Of a DNA stretch of 17,893 nt, positions 6,158 through 13,860 are shown piece after piece (the first letter of the stretch is position 1; the number at the start of each line of letters is the position of its first letter). Made by a program: the position numbers and the translations under genes. The notes under the pieces are model-generated. The model was not told the DNA's origin. It did not search any database and was given only the letters and a program-made list of their open reading frames with translations. The DNA comes from Deltaproteobacteria bacterium (GTDB taxonomy: Bacteria; Desulfobacterota; Syntrophobacteria; BM002), in the NCBI GenBank assembly GCA_017861095.1, contig JAGFXI010000007.1, positions 1-17,893 on the forward strand. The letters run 5' to 3'.

Positions 6158-8203
6158 TTACCGTTTCTCCAACAAACTATCGTAGTGAGAAAACTGCATG
6201 GTGAAAGTGGCCCGGCCCTGGCTGGCAGAGCGGAGTGCGGTCGAGTATCCGAACATATGGGAGAGTGGCACAGTAGCCCGTACGATCTTCACCGCTCTCT
6301 TGGTGAAGATACCTTCGATCTTGCCTTTGCGCATATTGAGATCGTTGATCACCTCTCCGGTGAACTCCTCGGGTACAATGACTTCTACTGCCATGATCGG
6401 CTCAAGGAGCTGGGGCTCGCCCTGTCTCAACCCTTCCTGGAGAGCGGTGGAAGCCGCTACCTTGAAGGCAAGCTCGCTCGCAGACTGCTCGCGGAAGCTA
6501 CCTCGGATCGCCGCCACCTCCACGTCCACCACCGGGTATCCCGCGAGCACTCCGCTTTCCAGTCCTTCCATCACCCCCTGCTCCACTGCTGGCATGAAGG
6601 CCGGCCCGATCGAGCCATCCCGGACCAGATCACGGAAGACATTTCCCTTGCCCCGAGCTCTCGGCTCGAGGTGTAGTTCCACTCTCCCATAGTGGTGGGC
6701 GCCAGCGATTTCGCGATCAAACATCCCCTCAGCCTCTACAGCCTTGGTGATGGTCTCCCGGTACACAACCTGGGGTTTACCTACGTTCACCTGGACCGAG
6801 TACTCGCGGAGAAGCCGGTCAACCAGAATCTCCAGGTGAAGTTCTCCCATCCCGGAAACAATGGTCTGACCGGTATCGGGGTCTTGGTGATGGCGAAAGG
6901 TCGGATCCTCCTCGGCCAGTTTCTCCAATGCCTGGGCGGTCCTCTCCTCGTCCGCCCGCGTGCGCGGCTCCATGGCAATGGAGATCACCGGCTCGAAAAA
7001 CTCCATACGCTCAAGCAAAATGGGATACTCCGGATCACACACGGTGTCACCGGTGGTGGTCCGTTTGAGCCCAACCAGCGCGACAATCTCTCCGGCGGAG
7101 GCCTCGGAGCGCCGCTCGCGCTTGTTGGCGTGCATCTGGAAGATCCGGCCCACCTTCTCTGTTTCTCCCTTGTTAGTGTTGAACACGTCGGAGCCGGTTC
7201 TCACCGTTCCCGAATACACGCGGACATAGGTAAGCTTCCGCCCCTGATCCATCTGAATTTTAAAGGCGAGACCAGCAAAGGGCTCACTATCACTACTCTT
7301 CCGGGTCTCTTCATCACCGGTCTTGGGGTGGTAGCCCACCACCGGGGGAACGTCGAGTGGGCCAGGGAGAAAATCGACGATGGCGTCGAGAAGGCGCTGG
7401 ATGCCTTTATTGCGCAAGGCGCTACCGCAAAGCACCGGGACCGCCTTGAGCGCTAAGGTGGCCTGGCGGATCACCGGGAGCAGATGTTCCGGCCCGAGAG
7501 GCAGATCCGAGAGATACCTCTCCATGATCCCGTCGTCGAATTCCGCAAGTGCTTCCAGAAGTCTTTCCCGCCCCGCGCGCGCCTCGTCGTGGTACCCGGA
7601 CGGGATCTCGGAGGACTCGTAGAGGACGCCAAGGGTTCGATCATCCCAGTGCACCGCCTCCATTCGCACCAGATCTATGACCCCGGCGAACTCGGTCTCA
7701 ATTCCGAGTGGGAGCTGGAGAACCACTGGTCGCGCTCCCAGTTTCTCTCGCATCTGTCGCACTGTCCCGGCGAAGTCAGCCCCGAGGCGATCCATCTTAT
7801 TGACAAAGGCAATCTTAGGAATGCGGTACTTGTCTGCCTGGTGCCACACGGTCTCCGATTGGGGCTCTACTCCGCCCACAGCGCAAAATACGCCAATGGC
7901 ACCGTCGAGAACCCGGAGAGACCGCTCCACTTCAATGGTGAAATCGACATGTCCAGGGGTATCGATGAGGTGGAGCTCGTGATCCCTCCACAGACATGCG
8001 GTCACCGCTGAGGTGATGGTGATGCCCCGCTCCTGTTCCTGTTCCATCCAGTCCATCACCGCCTCGCCGTCGTGGACCTCCCCCATCTTGTGGGATTTCC
8101 CCGTGTAGTAGAGAATCCGCTCCGTCACCGTGGTCTTCCCGGCATCAATATGAGCGATAATGCCGATGTTTCGTGTTCTCTGGAGGCGCTTACGTTCAGC
8201 CAT
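6158..8203 (-). CDS. fusA: Elongation factor G (stand-alone copy), 681 aa
   Basis: A full-length translational GTPase that drives ribosomal translocation. The GTPase motifs are intact: AHIDAGKT (17-24), RGITI (59-63), DTPGH (81-85) and NKMD (135-138). EF-G domains II to V follow, ending in the domain-V region with HMFGYSTALRS. The length is close to the usual 690-700. The gene is not next to rpsL, rpsG or tuf as the classical str-operon copy is, so this may be a second EF-G paralogue, perhaps specialised for translocation or recycling. That cannot be settled from this window. The start ATG is preceded by GAGAGGGA. It follows the GerMN gene by 14 bases and is presumably co-transcribed with it. 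Confidence 0.95.
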   Translation of the reverse strand: MAERKRLQRTRNIGIIAHIDAGKTTVTERILYYTGKSHKMGEVHDGEAVMDWMEQEQERGITITSAVTACLWRDHELHLIDTPGHVDFTIEVERSLRVLDGAIGVFCAVGGVEPQSETVWHQADKYRIPKIAFVNKMDRLGADFAGTVRQMREKLGARPVVLQLPLGIETEFAGVIDLVRMEAVHWDDRTLGVLYESSEIPSGYHDEARAGRERLLEALAEFDDGIMERYLSDLPLGPEHLLPVIRQATLALKAVPVLCGSALRNKGIQRLLDAIVDFLPGPLDVPPVVGYHPKTGDEETRKSSDSEPFAGLAFKIQMDQGRKLTYVRVYSGTVRTGSDVFNTNKGETEKVGRIFQMHANKRERRSEASAGEIVALVGLKRTTTGDTVCDPEYPILLERMEFFEPVISIAMEPRTRADEERTAQALEKLAEEDPTFRHHQDPDTGQTIVSGMGELHLEILVDRLLREYSVQVNVGKPQVVYRETITKAVEAEGMFDREIAGAHHYGRVELHLEPRARGKGNVFRDLVRDGSIGPAFMPAVEQGVMEGLESGVLAGYPVVDVEVAAIRGSFREQSASELAFKVAASTALQEGLRQGEPQLLEPIMAVEVIVPEEFTGEVINDLNMRKGKIEGIFTKRAVKIVRATVPLSHMFGYSTALRSASQGRATFTMQFSHYDSLLEKR

Positions 8204-8217
8204 AGCGACGATCCCTC

Positions 8218-8811
8218 TCAGCGCACGAGCAGGAGATCACTGGTGTTGGGATGGTGAATATCGAAGTGTCCGGCAAGAGTAGTTTGAGGTTTTCCCTCGA
8301 TCATGATCTGCACTCTTTCGATCTCCTTGAGATTCAGAATGAGGGTGTTGACAATGGCGTACAGGGTGGATCTCTCGGCCGCCACGCCTCCGCAATGGGA
8401 GGCAGAGAGCTCCGAGCTGAAATCCACGTAAGCGGTTCCCTCTTCGGTCACAAAGAGGTGAAGCAGACGGGTTCCCTTGGGAATAGGTGAGACGAGATCC
8501 GCCCCCTCCGGCCCCTGCAGGAGCCCAGCAAGCAAGGCGCTCGCTACGGCAAGGGGATCGCCGGCCTCGATACGTCGCTCCTCAGTGCGGAGATGGTCTC
8601 CGCCAACGGAGCTGAAGTAGAGTTGAACTCGCCTCCTTGGGGATTCATGCACGGGGAAAGGTTTGGTCACCTGAGAGCGGAGCGACCTTCCCTTATTCTC
8701 ACCAGCAAGCCTCCCCCATCCAAAGATGGCGGCTCCCACCCCTAGGACAAGGATGCCTACTAGAATCAGCCGGAGTCGCAACCTGCGGTTCCCATTCCTC
8801 CAAATCCCCAT
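8218..8811 (-). CDS. GerMN-domain membrane-anchored protein, 197 aa
   Basis: A short basic N-terminus and one hydrophobic helix (about residues 12-32) anchor the protein, with the rest predicted outside the cytoplasm. Residues about 60-190 match the GerMN domain, named after Bacillus spore germination protein GerM: RVQLYFSSVGGDHL, then AVASALLAGLLQGP, GTAYVDFSSELSASHCGG and TLYAIVNTLILNLKEIERVQIMIEGK. In non-sporulating Gram-negatives this domain often occurs near peptidoglycan amidase genes and is thought to act in the envelope; the biochemical role is not established. GGAGG lies about 12 bases before the ATG. The EF-G gene starts 14 bases downstream, an unusual pairing. Confidence 0.85.
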   Translation of the reverse strand: MGIWRNGNRRLRLRLILVGILVLGVGAAIFGWGRLAGENKGRSLRSQVTKPFPVHESPRRRVQLYFSSVGGDHLRTEERRIEAGDPLAVASALLAGLLQGPEGADLVSPIPKGTRLLHLFVTEEGTAYVDFSSELSASHCGGVAAERSTLYAIVNTLILNLKEIERVQIMIEGKPQTTLAGHFDIHHPNTSDLLLVR

Positions 8812-8973
8812 GGACCGCTTCAGCCTCCGAATTTGACGGCTTGTCAGGGGCCGGAAGAACTCTTCCTGCGGCGCTCCGGCTCAGTCTGGTACTCTCGTGG
8901 GCATACGGCCCAAGTCGTCGTGGCGGATGGACTCCTTGACCGCCCCGAAGTCAACCCATACCGAGGGCTCAGA

Positions 8974-9252
8974 TCACTCGCCAGTCACCCGGCTCTTAAG
9001 CTCCTTGCCCACTTTGAAGAAGGGAAGTCTCTTCTCTTTCACCTCGATGGGGGTGCCAGTCCTCGGATTGCGGCCCCGATAGCCGCGATACTCCTTGACT
9101 TTGAAACTCCCGAAGCCTCGGATCTCAACACGATCCCTGCTGATCAGCGCCTGCTCGATGGCGCCGAACACGGTCCTCACAATCTGTTCCGCCTCTTTCA
9201 GGGGAATACCCTCCGCAGCCGCGGTTGCGGCGATGAGCTCACGCCTGGTCAT
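8974..9252 (-). CDS. IHF/HU-family DNA-bending protein, 92 aa
   Basis: A complete HU/IHF-type protein. The family signature is clear: VEIRGFGSF (about 42-50), then the DNA-intercalating arm GRNPRTG (60-66) and the C-terminal FFKVGKELKSRV. The IRGFGSF and GRNPRTG wording is closer to IHF subunits than to HU, but one sequence cannot decide this. The frame extends to a GTG at 9270, but the ATG at 9252 has GAGGTGAA at a good distance and gives the standard length. The serS gene lies 131 bases upstream on the same strand. IHF often bends DNA at sigma-54 promoters, which is notable given the -24/-12 sites in this window. Confidence 0.92.
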   Translation of the reverse strand: MTRRELIAATAAAEGIPLKEAEQIVRTVFGAIEQALISRDRVEIRGFGSFKVKEYRGYRGRNPRTGTPIEVKEKRLPFFKVGKELKSRVTGE

Positions 9253-9383
9253 AGGACGTTCACCTCTCACCCTGTGAGGAGTCAGCCCGCGGCAAGCGTT
9301 CTGTGCGTTATCTTCTCTCGCTTCTGCCGCTCTGCCCCTTCAAAACCTCTCTTCACTCCTCGCCGACCGATGGTCCGCCTAAG

Positions 9384-10664
9384 TTAGCGTCGAGGACGGA
9401 TCACATCCACTCCGCCCATGTAGGACCGCAGTACGGCTGGTATCTTGACCGTGCCGTCCTCCTGTTGGCAGTTCTCCAAAATAGCCACCAGAGTTCGACC
9501 TACGGCCAGGCCCGACCCGTTCAGGGTATGAACAAAGGCAGTCTTGGTCTTGCCGCGACGACGATATCGGACGTTGGCGCGACGGGCTTGAAAATCCTCG
9601 AAGTTGCTACACGAAGATATCTCCCGGAACGCCTGAAGACCGGGAAGCCAGACCTCTATGTCATATGTCTTCGCCGCCGAAAACCCGAGATCCCCCGTGC
9701 ACAAGGTCACCACCCTGTACGGCAACTCCAGCTCCTGGAGGACCTCCTCTGCATCCAAGAGGAGGGTTTCCAGCTCATCATAAGAACGCTCAGGGGTCGC
9801 GAATTTGACTAGCTCCACCTTGTTGAACTGATGCTGGCGAATAAGCCCCCGAGTATCTTTGCCATAAGACCCGGCCTCGGATCGGAAACAGGGAGTATAG
9901 GCCGTGTAGCGACGCGGAAGCTCCTCCTCTTCAAGGACCTCGTCTCGGTGCATATTGGTCACCGGCACCTCAGCCGTAGGCACCAGGTAATAGTCCCAAC
10001 CGTCCAGTCTGAAAAGATCCTCCTCGAACTTAGGAAGCTGCCCTGTCCCCGTCATGGCCGTGCTGTTGACGATGAAGGGGGGAAGCACCTCCTCATACCC
10101 ATGTCTTCCAGTATGAAGGTCAAGCATGAACGAGATGAGCGCTCGCTCCAGCCTGGCTCCGAGTCCCCAATAAAGGGTAAAACGAGCGCCGGTGATCTTG
10201 GCAGCCCGCTCGAAGTCAAGAATCCCCAGCGCCTCGCCGACCTCCCAGTGCGGTTTGGGAGCGAAGGAGAAAATAGGAATCTCTCCCCACCGCTTCACCA
10301 CCGGGTTGTCCTCTGAACTCCTCCCAAAGGGCACCGATTCATGGGGAATGTTGGGGACGAGAAGAAGAGCTCGTTGGAGTTCGGCATCTACCTCGTCCAC
10401 CTGATTATCGAGCTCCTTGATTCGTTGAGAGACCTCGCGCATGCGAGCGATGGTGTTGCCGGCATCTTTACCCTGGCGCTTCATTTCCGCAATGTCGTCC
10501 GATACGACCTTGCGCTCATGCTTGAGTGTTTCCACCTCGTGGAGCATCTTCCGGCGCCGCTCATCCAGTTCAATGATAGGCACAAACGAGAGGTCGGAGC
10601 CTCGACGCTCCAGCATTTCTTGCACTAATTCACGCCGTTCTCTGACTAATCTGATGTCGAGCAT
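9384..10664 (-). CDS. serS: Seryl-tRNA synthetase, 426 aa
   Basis: A class II aminoacyl-tRNA synthetase charging tRNA-Ser. The N-terminal coiled-coil arm (about residues 30-100, rich in E, K and R) is the tRNA-binding arm. The catalytic domain shows the TAE serine-pocket motif (230-232), motif 2 with FRSEAGSYGKDTRGLIRQHQF (260-280) and motif 3 with LNGSGLAVGRTLVAILEN (381-398). The length is typical and no key residue is missing. The ATG is preceded by GAGAGGT at a 6-base gap. The upstream spacer holds a TTGACA/TATTAA promoter overlapped by an inverted repeat. The IHF/HU gene follows 131 bases downstream. Confidence 0.98.
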   Translation of the reverse strand: MLDIRLVRERRELVQEMLERRGSDLSFVPIIELDERRRKMLHEVETLKHERKVVSDDIAEMKRQGKDAGNTIARMREVSQRIKELDNQVDEVDAELQRALLLVPNIPHESVPFGRSSEDNPVVKRWGEIPIFSFAPKPHWEVGEALGILDFERAAKITGARFTLYWGLGARLERALISFMLDLHTGRHGYEEVLPPFIVNSTAMTGTGQLPKFEEDLFRLDGWDYYLVPTAEVPVTNMHRDEVLEEEELPRRYTAYTPCFRSEAGSYGKDTRGLIRQHQFNKVELVKFATPERSYDELETLLLDAEEVLQELELPYRVVTLCTGDLGFSAAKTYDIEVWLPGLQAFREISSCSNFEDFQARRANVRYRRRGKTKTAFVHTLNGSGLAVGRTLVAILENCQQEDGTVKIPAVLRSYMGGVDVIRPRR

Positions 10665-10788
10665 GAAGGACCTCTCAGATATCCGCCCGGGCGCCCAGGC
10701 GGAAAAACTTCACTTTATGACTCGTGGCCGAGGCGGCAGGGTGGCAACAGCAAAAACGAACGTAGTTTCAAATACTTATATATAAAGT

Positions 10789-10819
10789 AACGGAGGTTAA
10801 TAACATGTCAACCCCCGTT
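10789..10819. repeat. Inverted repeat overlapping the serS promoter (candidate operator)
   Basis: AACGGAGGTT (10789-10798) and AACCCCCGTT (10810-10819) pair at 9 of 10 positions around an 11-base centre. The repeat covers the spacer and -10 region of the minus-strand promoter below, the classic place for a repressor site. There is no T-run after it on the minus strand, so it is less likely to be a terminator. Confidence 0.5.
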
Positions 10820-10825
10820 TGTCAA
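10797..10825 (-). promoter_or_regulatory. Candidate sigma-70-type promoter for serS
   Basis: On the minus strand, a perfect -35 TTGACA (10825-10820) is followed after 17 bases by TATTAA (10802-10797), 4 of 6 matches to TATAAT. A second TTGACA (10811-10806) overlaps it 14 bases downstream. The predicted start lies near 10790, about 125 bases before the serS ATG. The leader includes an AT-rich stretch and, next to the ribosome site, a GC hairpin CCGCC...GGCGG (10683-10702). Confidence 0.5.
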
Positions 10826-11026
10826 TCATCTTTATCACTGACGCAGCGTGAGCTTGGCGGCAGACCCTGATGCCACCGTCAGGAAATCGGGCACATAGCC
10901 CGCACATGGGCGATCGTGTGGTCTCCGATACTCCCTCGTTGATCCAATAGGAGGTCGGAATCCCAGGATATCTGCGGACAAACCAGCCCGAACGCGCTTT
11001 ACCGGGGGGGCAAGCAAGAGCGTTCC
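10826..11026. other. Remainder of the spacer between the K+ channel gene and serS; nothing convincing
   Basis: About 200 bases (362 with the promoter part). Two overlapping minus-strand frames (77 and 60 codons) cover it. The 77-codon frame starts with TTG overlapping the channel stop codon and has no family likeness; its Cys-rich stretch is not convincing as a gene. No tRNA or terminator was recognised. Confidence 0.3.
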
Positions 11027-12037
11027 TCAAGAGACTTCGTTGCCCAAGAGTTCCGCGAGAGTAACGAGGCTTCGCCGCTCTCCTAGAGCGAGAAGCGTGT
11101 CGCCGATCTGGACGCGGGTGTGGGACGCGGGGTTAAAGATCATCTCGCCACTCCCCTTCTTGATGGCGACGATGATGAGATCGAGCTGCTGCCGGATGCC
11201 GGATTCTACCAAGGTGACGTCAGCGAGCGTACTGGTCGGCTGGACCGGAATTTCTTCCAGCTTCAACTCAATCTCGGGATCGTGGATCGCGAAATCGAGG
11301 AAGTCTGTCACGGTGGGGCGGAGAAGCGCCTGGGCCATGCGGGAGCCGCCGATCTGATGGGGGGAGACGACCCGGTCGGCTCCGGCGCGAAACAGCTTCT
11401 TCTCCGAACCGATCTCGCCGGCTCTAGCCAAGACGAACAGGGTCGGATTCAGGCCCTTTGCGGTCAAGACGATGTAGACATTCTCGGCCTCGGAGTCCAG
11501 GGCGGTTACCAGGGCCTTCGCCCTCTCGACCCCCGCCTCGACGAGACACTCCTCTTCCGTTGCATCCCCGAGTACAGAGAGATGGCCGTCTGCCGCAATC
11601 TTGGCCGCCAGATTCGGATCCTTTTCGACCACCACAAGCGGTATCGGCTTCGACTTCTTGATCTCCTCGCAGACCACCCTACCCACCCGGCCATAGCCGC
11701 ACACGATGTAGTGATTGTTGAGTTCTTGGACCTGACGTTCCAATTTCCGCCTCCCCATCACGTGGAGCAGTCGTCCTTCCACCACCATCTGGGTCAAGGT
11801 GCCGACAAGATACCCACCAACCCCTATCCCAGAAACAATGACTCCCATGGTGAGAAGCCTCCCGTACTCGCTGACGGGATGCACCTCGGTGAACCCGACG
11901 GTGGAGAGGGTGATAACCATCATGTAGAGGCTGTCCAGGAAAGTCCAGCCCTCTATGACCATGTAGCCGACCGTACCCAGAGCAAGAATGAGAATCATCA
12001 GGAGGACGGCAAAGGTCAATTGACGTGTTTTGGTCAT
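11027..12037 (-). CDS. Two-TM potassium channel with RCK (TrkA-N/TrkA-C) domain, 336 aa
   Basis: An MthK-like K+ channel subunit. TM1 is about residues 7-27, the pore loop carries the selectivity filter TLSTVGFTEVHP (filter TVGFTE at 46-51, a variant of TVGYGD), and TM2 is about 61-84. A cytoplasmic RCK-N/Rossmann domain follows, with HYIVCGYGRVG (GYGRVG at 114-119), and a C-terminal RCK-C domain (about 268-330, with DLIIVAIKKGSGE and VQIGDTLLALG). The frame is open to a TTG at 12133, but that extension overlaps the upstream gene and is not channel-like, so the ATG before TKTRQLTF is used; its ribosome site is poor. It sits 73 bases after the DUF3426 gene, probably in the same operon. Confidence 0.93.
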   Translation of the reverse strand: MTKTRQLTFAVLLMILILALGTVGYMVIEGWTFLDSLYMMVITLSTVGFTEVHPVSEYGRLLTMGVIVSGIGVGGYLVGTLTQMVVEGRLLHVMGRRKLERQVQELNNHYIVCGYGRVGRVVCEEIKKSKPIPLVVVEKDPNLAAKIAADGHLSVLGDATEEECLVEAGVERAKALVTALDSEAENVYIVLTAKGLNPTLFVLARAGEIGSEKKLFRAGADRVVSPHQIGGSRMAQALLRPTVTDFLDFAIHDPEIELKLEEIPVQPTSTLADVTLVESGIRQQLDLIIVAIKKGSGEMIFNPASHTRVQIGDTLLALGERRSLVTLAELLGNEVS

Positions 12038-12110
12038 TGCGAAACAGTCCCGGAAAGGGAAGATCGCCGCAGGGGTTCCCCAGGGCGAGCTCCTCCATGG
12101 TGAGCCCTCT

Positions 12111-12920
12111 TCAGGACGACTGGGATGCCACAATCTCTACACTGTAGTCACTAAGCTTGCTGATGTCCGGAAGATCCCCGAAGGGAACCATGAAGGACAC
12201 CTCCTGCCCGGCAGTGATCGCGACCTGAGGCCCTTGTGGGGTCTGTTGAATCAGGCCGAGCTGATCGGCCAGGGGTAGCCCCCGAAGCTGTTCGGTTGAG
12301 AGGAGATTGCCGGCATAGAACAACTGCTGCCGCGCCTCTTGACCATCGGTGGTATAGAGCTTGGCGCGCAGCAGTATCCAGCGCCGCGGTGTAGCGAAGT
12401 CATTGCGCACGCGACCTTCGATGACGAAGAGTTGTCCGGCCTCCCGGCTGTCCACGAAGTAGCCCTGAGTTTCCACGAGGTGCAGGAGGTGGATTCCAGC
12501 GTTTTCCGGGGCAGACTGGCGGGCATGGGACCACGGGAAAAAGAGCCAGAGGGCGATGGCCGCGCTTGCTGTCAGGACTAAGACGAGAAGGACGGGCAGC
12601 CAGAGCCTTCGCCTCGTTCGGTTAGGTGCAGGCCCCATGACCTCATGCGGAGCGGAAGGCGGCGACTCTTCCCGGGCAGCCCCTTCGGGGCGTCCCACCG
12701 AGAATATATCCTGATCAGCTGCCGACCTCGTGACCTGCTGAGGTGGGAGAGTTGGCTCACCCTCCTGGGCGGGACCTCCGGGCCGAGGCATCGAGAAGAC
12801 GTGCCGGCATCGAGTACAGCGCAACGTAGCCGATGCACCCTTGATGCGATGCACGTCAAGCTTGAATCTCGTGCTACATTGGGGGCACTGGACAATCATC
12901 TCAAGAGCCTTGTTGCTCAT
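12111..12920 (-). CDS. MJ0042-type zinc-ribbon, single-TM, DUF3426 protein, 269 aa
   Basis: The N-terminus holds an MJ0042-type zinc ribbon: CPQC ... CTRC with TRFKLDVHRIK between (C12, C15, C35, C38). A Pro/Ser/Glu-rich linker leads to one membrane helix (about 106-128, LWLPVLLVLVLTASAAIALW). The outer part resembles DUF3426, with GQLFVIEGRVRNDFATPRRWILLRAKLY, which looks like a beta-sandwich. The ribbon should face the cytoplasm and the DUF3426 domain the periplasm. The function is unknown in this family; a sensing or scaffolding role is often guessed. The start is ambiguous: ATG at 12920 (9 bases after the hpt stop) or ATG at 12899, where MIVQCPQC matches the usual family start. It lies between hpt and the K+ channel. 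Confidence 0.85.
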   Translation of the reverse strand: MSNKALEMIVQCPQCSTRFKLDVHRIKGASATLRCTRCRHVFSMPRPGGPAQEGEPTLPPQQVTRSAADQDIFSVGRPEGAAREESPPSAPHEVMGPAPNRTRRRLWLPVLLVLVLTASAAIALWLFFPWSHARQSAPENAGIHLLHLVETQGYFVDSREAGQLFVIEGRVRNDFATPRRWILLRAKLYTTDGQEARQQLFYAGNLLSTEQLRGLPLADQLGLIQQTPQGPQVAITAGQEVSFMVPFGDLPDISKLSDYSVEIVASQSS

Positions 12921-12929
12921 CTTGCACCA

Positions 12930-13454
12930 CTAGAGAATCAGCTCGTAAATTGCAGGAAGGTATCGGTAACATTCCTTGCAGTCCAGCCCGTAACCGACCA
13001 CGAAGCCCTTGTCGAGATGCAGGCCCACGTAATCCAGATCGACCTTGACGCTCCGGCGTTCGCCTTTGTCGACAAGAGCGCAGATGCGGAGAGAGCGCGG
13101 CCTTCGGCTTAGCAAGTGCTCCCGCAGAAACGTAAGGGTGATCCCGGAATCGACGATGTCCTCGACAATCAGGATATCGCGTCCGGCAAGATTCAACTCC
13201 ACGTCGTGAGTAAGCCGCACTGTGCCGCTCGATGTCGTTCCGGAACCATAGCTTGCCAGACGGACGAAATCAATCTCCACCGGAATAGTGAGCTGCCGTA
13301 CGAGATCAGCCAGAAAGATGAATACGCCCTTCAAAATACCCACGATGACTACGTCTCCATCCTGGTAATCCTCAGAAATCTCCCGTGCCAGGCGTTCCAC
13401 GTGGCGAGCGATTTCGTCTGAGGAAAAGAGGAGACGCTTTTCACACTCACTCAT
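12930..13454 (-). CDS. hpt: Hypoxanthine phosphoribosyltransferase, 174 aa
   Basis: A purine-salvage enzyme that converts hypoxanthine or guanine plus PRPP to IMP or GMP. The PRPP-binding loop ILIVEDIVDSGITL (94-107) is complete. The early IVGILKGVFIFLADLVRQL and the middle IDFVRLASYGSGTTSSG (61-77) match the family, and the end DKGFVVGYGLDCKECYRYLP carries the base-binding region. The frame extends to 13502, but the ATG at 13454 gives the normal length and has GGAG about nine bases upstream; an ATG five codons earlier is possible. It is the first gene of a minus-strand run with the DUF3426 gene and the K+ channel. Confidence 0.95.
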   Translation of the reverse strand: MSECEKRLLFSSDEIARHVERLAREISEDYQDGDVVIVGILKGVFIFLADLVRQLTIPVEIDFVRLASYGSGTTSSGTVRLTHDVELNLAGRDILIVEDIVDSGITLTFLREHLLSRRPRSLRICALVDKGERRSVKVDLDYVGLHLDKGFVVGYGLDCKECYRYLPAIYELIL

Positions 13455-13860
13455 AGGTCCCATCTCCATATGGAATGTCAATCCCGGGACCGCCGGGGTC
13501 ATCCCGCCTTCTCAGCCGGGCGGTCCAGAACGGCCGCCATGATGCCACGCGAGCGGCTGCACCCTCGAAGGCCGGGGCGGGGTGCTTGTGCACGCGGGCC
13601 AACGCTCCGCCCTACAATGATTCTTGGCGATCGATGACGACCGCACCACAAAGACGCTTTGACATCATCTCTAGGCTAGCGTACCTCTGGCGCGCTTGTC
13701 AACTTCCCTGAATGATTCGGTTATCCCCAGAGAGTAGTACCTGATCCCCGGCAATTCCACGTTGACACCCTCAGGGTAAGTTGCTACCTTCAGCACGTCT
13801 TTTTCTGGCTCAAGAGGGGCGCGTGCATTCACAGGCGGGGAGCATGGTGGTTGTAAGCCA
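13455..13860. other. Divergent spacer between hpt and the sigma-54 activator
   Basis: About 406 bases. No perfect promoter is evident in either direction. A minus-strand stretch (13671-13832) encodes about 53 residues with an ordinary amino-acid mix (for example GIRYYSLGITESFREVD) from a GTG without a ribosome site; a tiny gene or a remnant is possible but unproven. A GG...GC pair at 13806-13820 has the sigma-54 spacing but a poor -12 box (GGGCG). Confidence 0.35.

Noticed and set aside
10797..11030. A 77-codon minus-strand frame starting with TTG inside the K+ channel stop codon.
   Set aside because: It has no ribosome site distinct from the channel end, no family likeness, and it runs into the serS promoter.
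13806..13821. A GG-N10-GC pair upstream of the activator gene, considered as autoregulation.
   Set aside because: The -12 box is GGGCG and only about 7 of 11 defined positions match.
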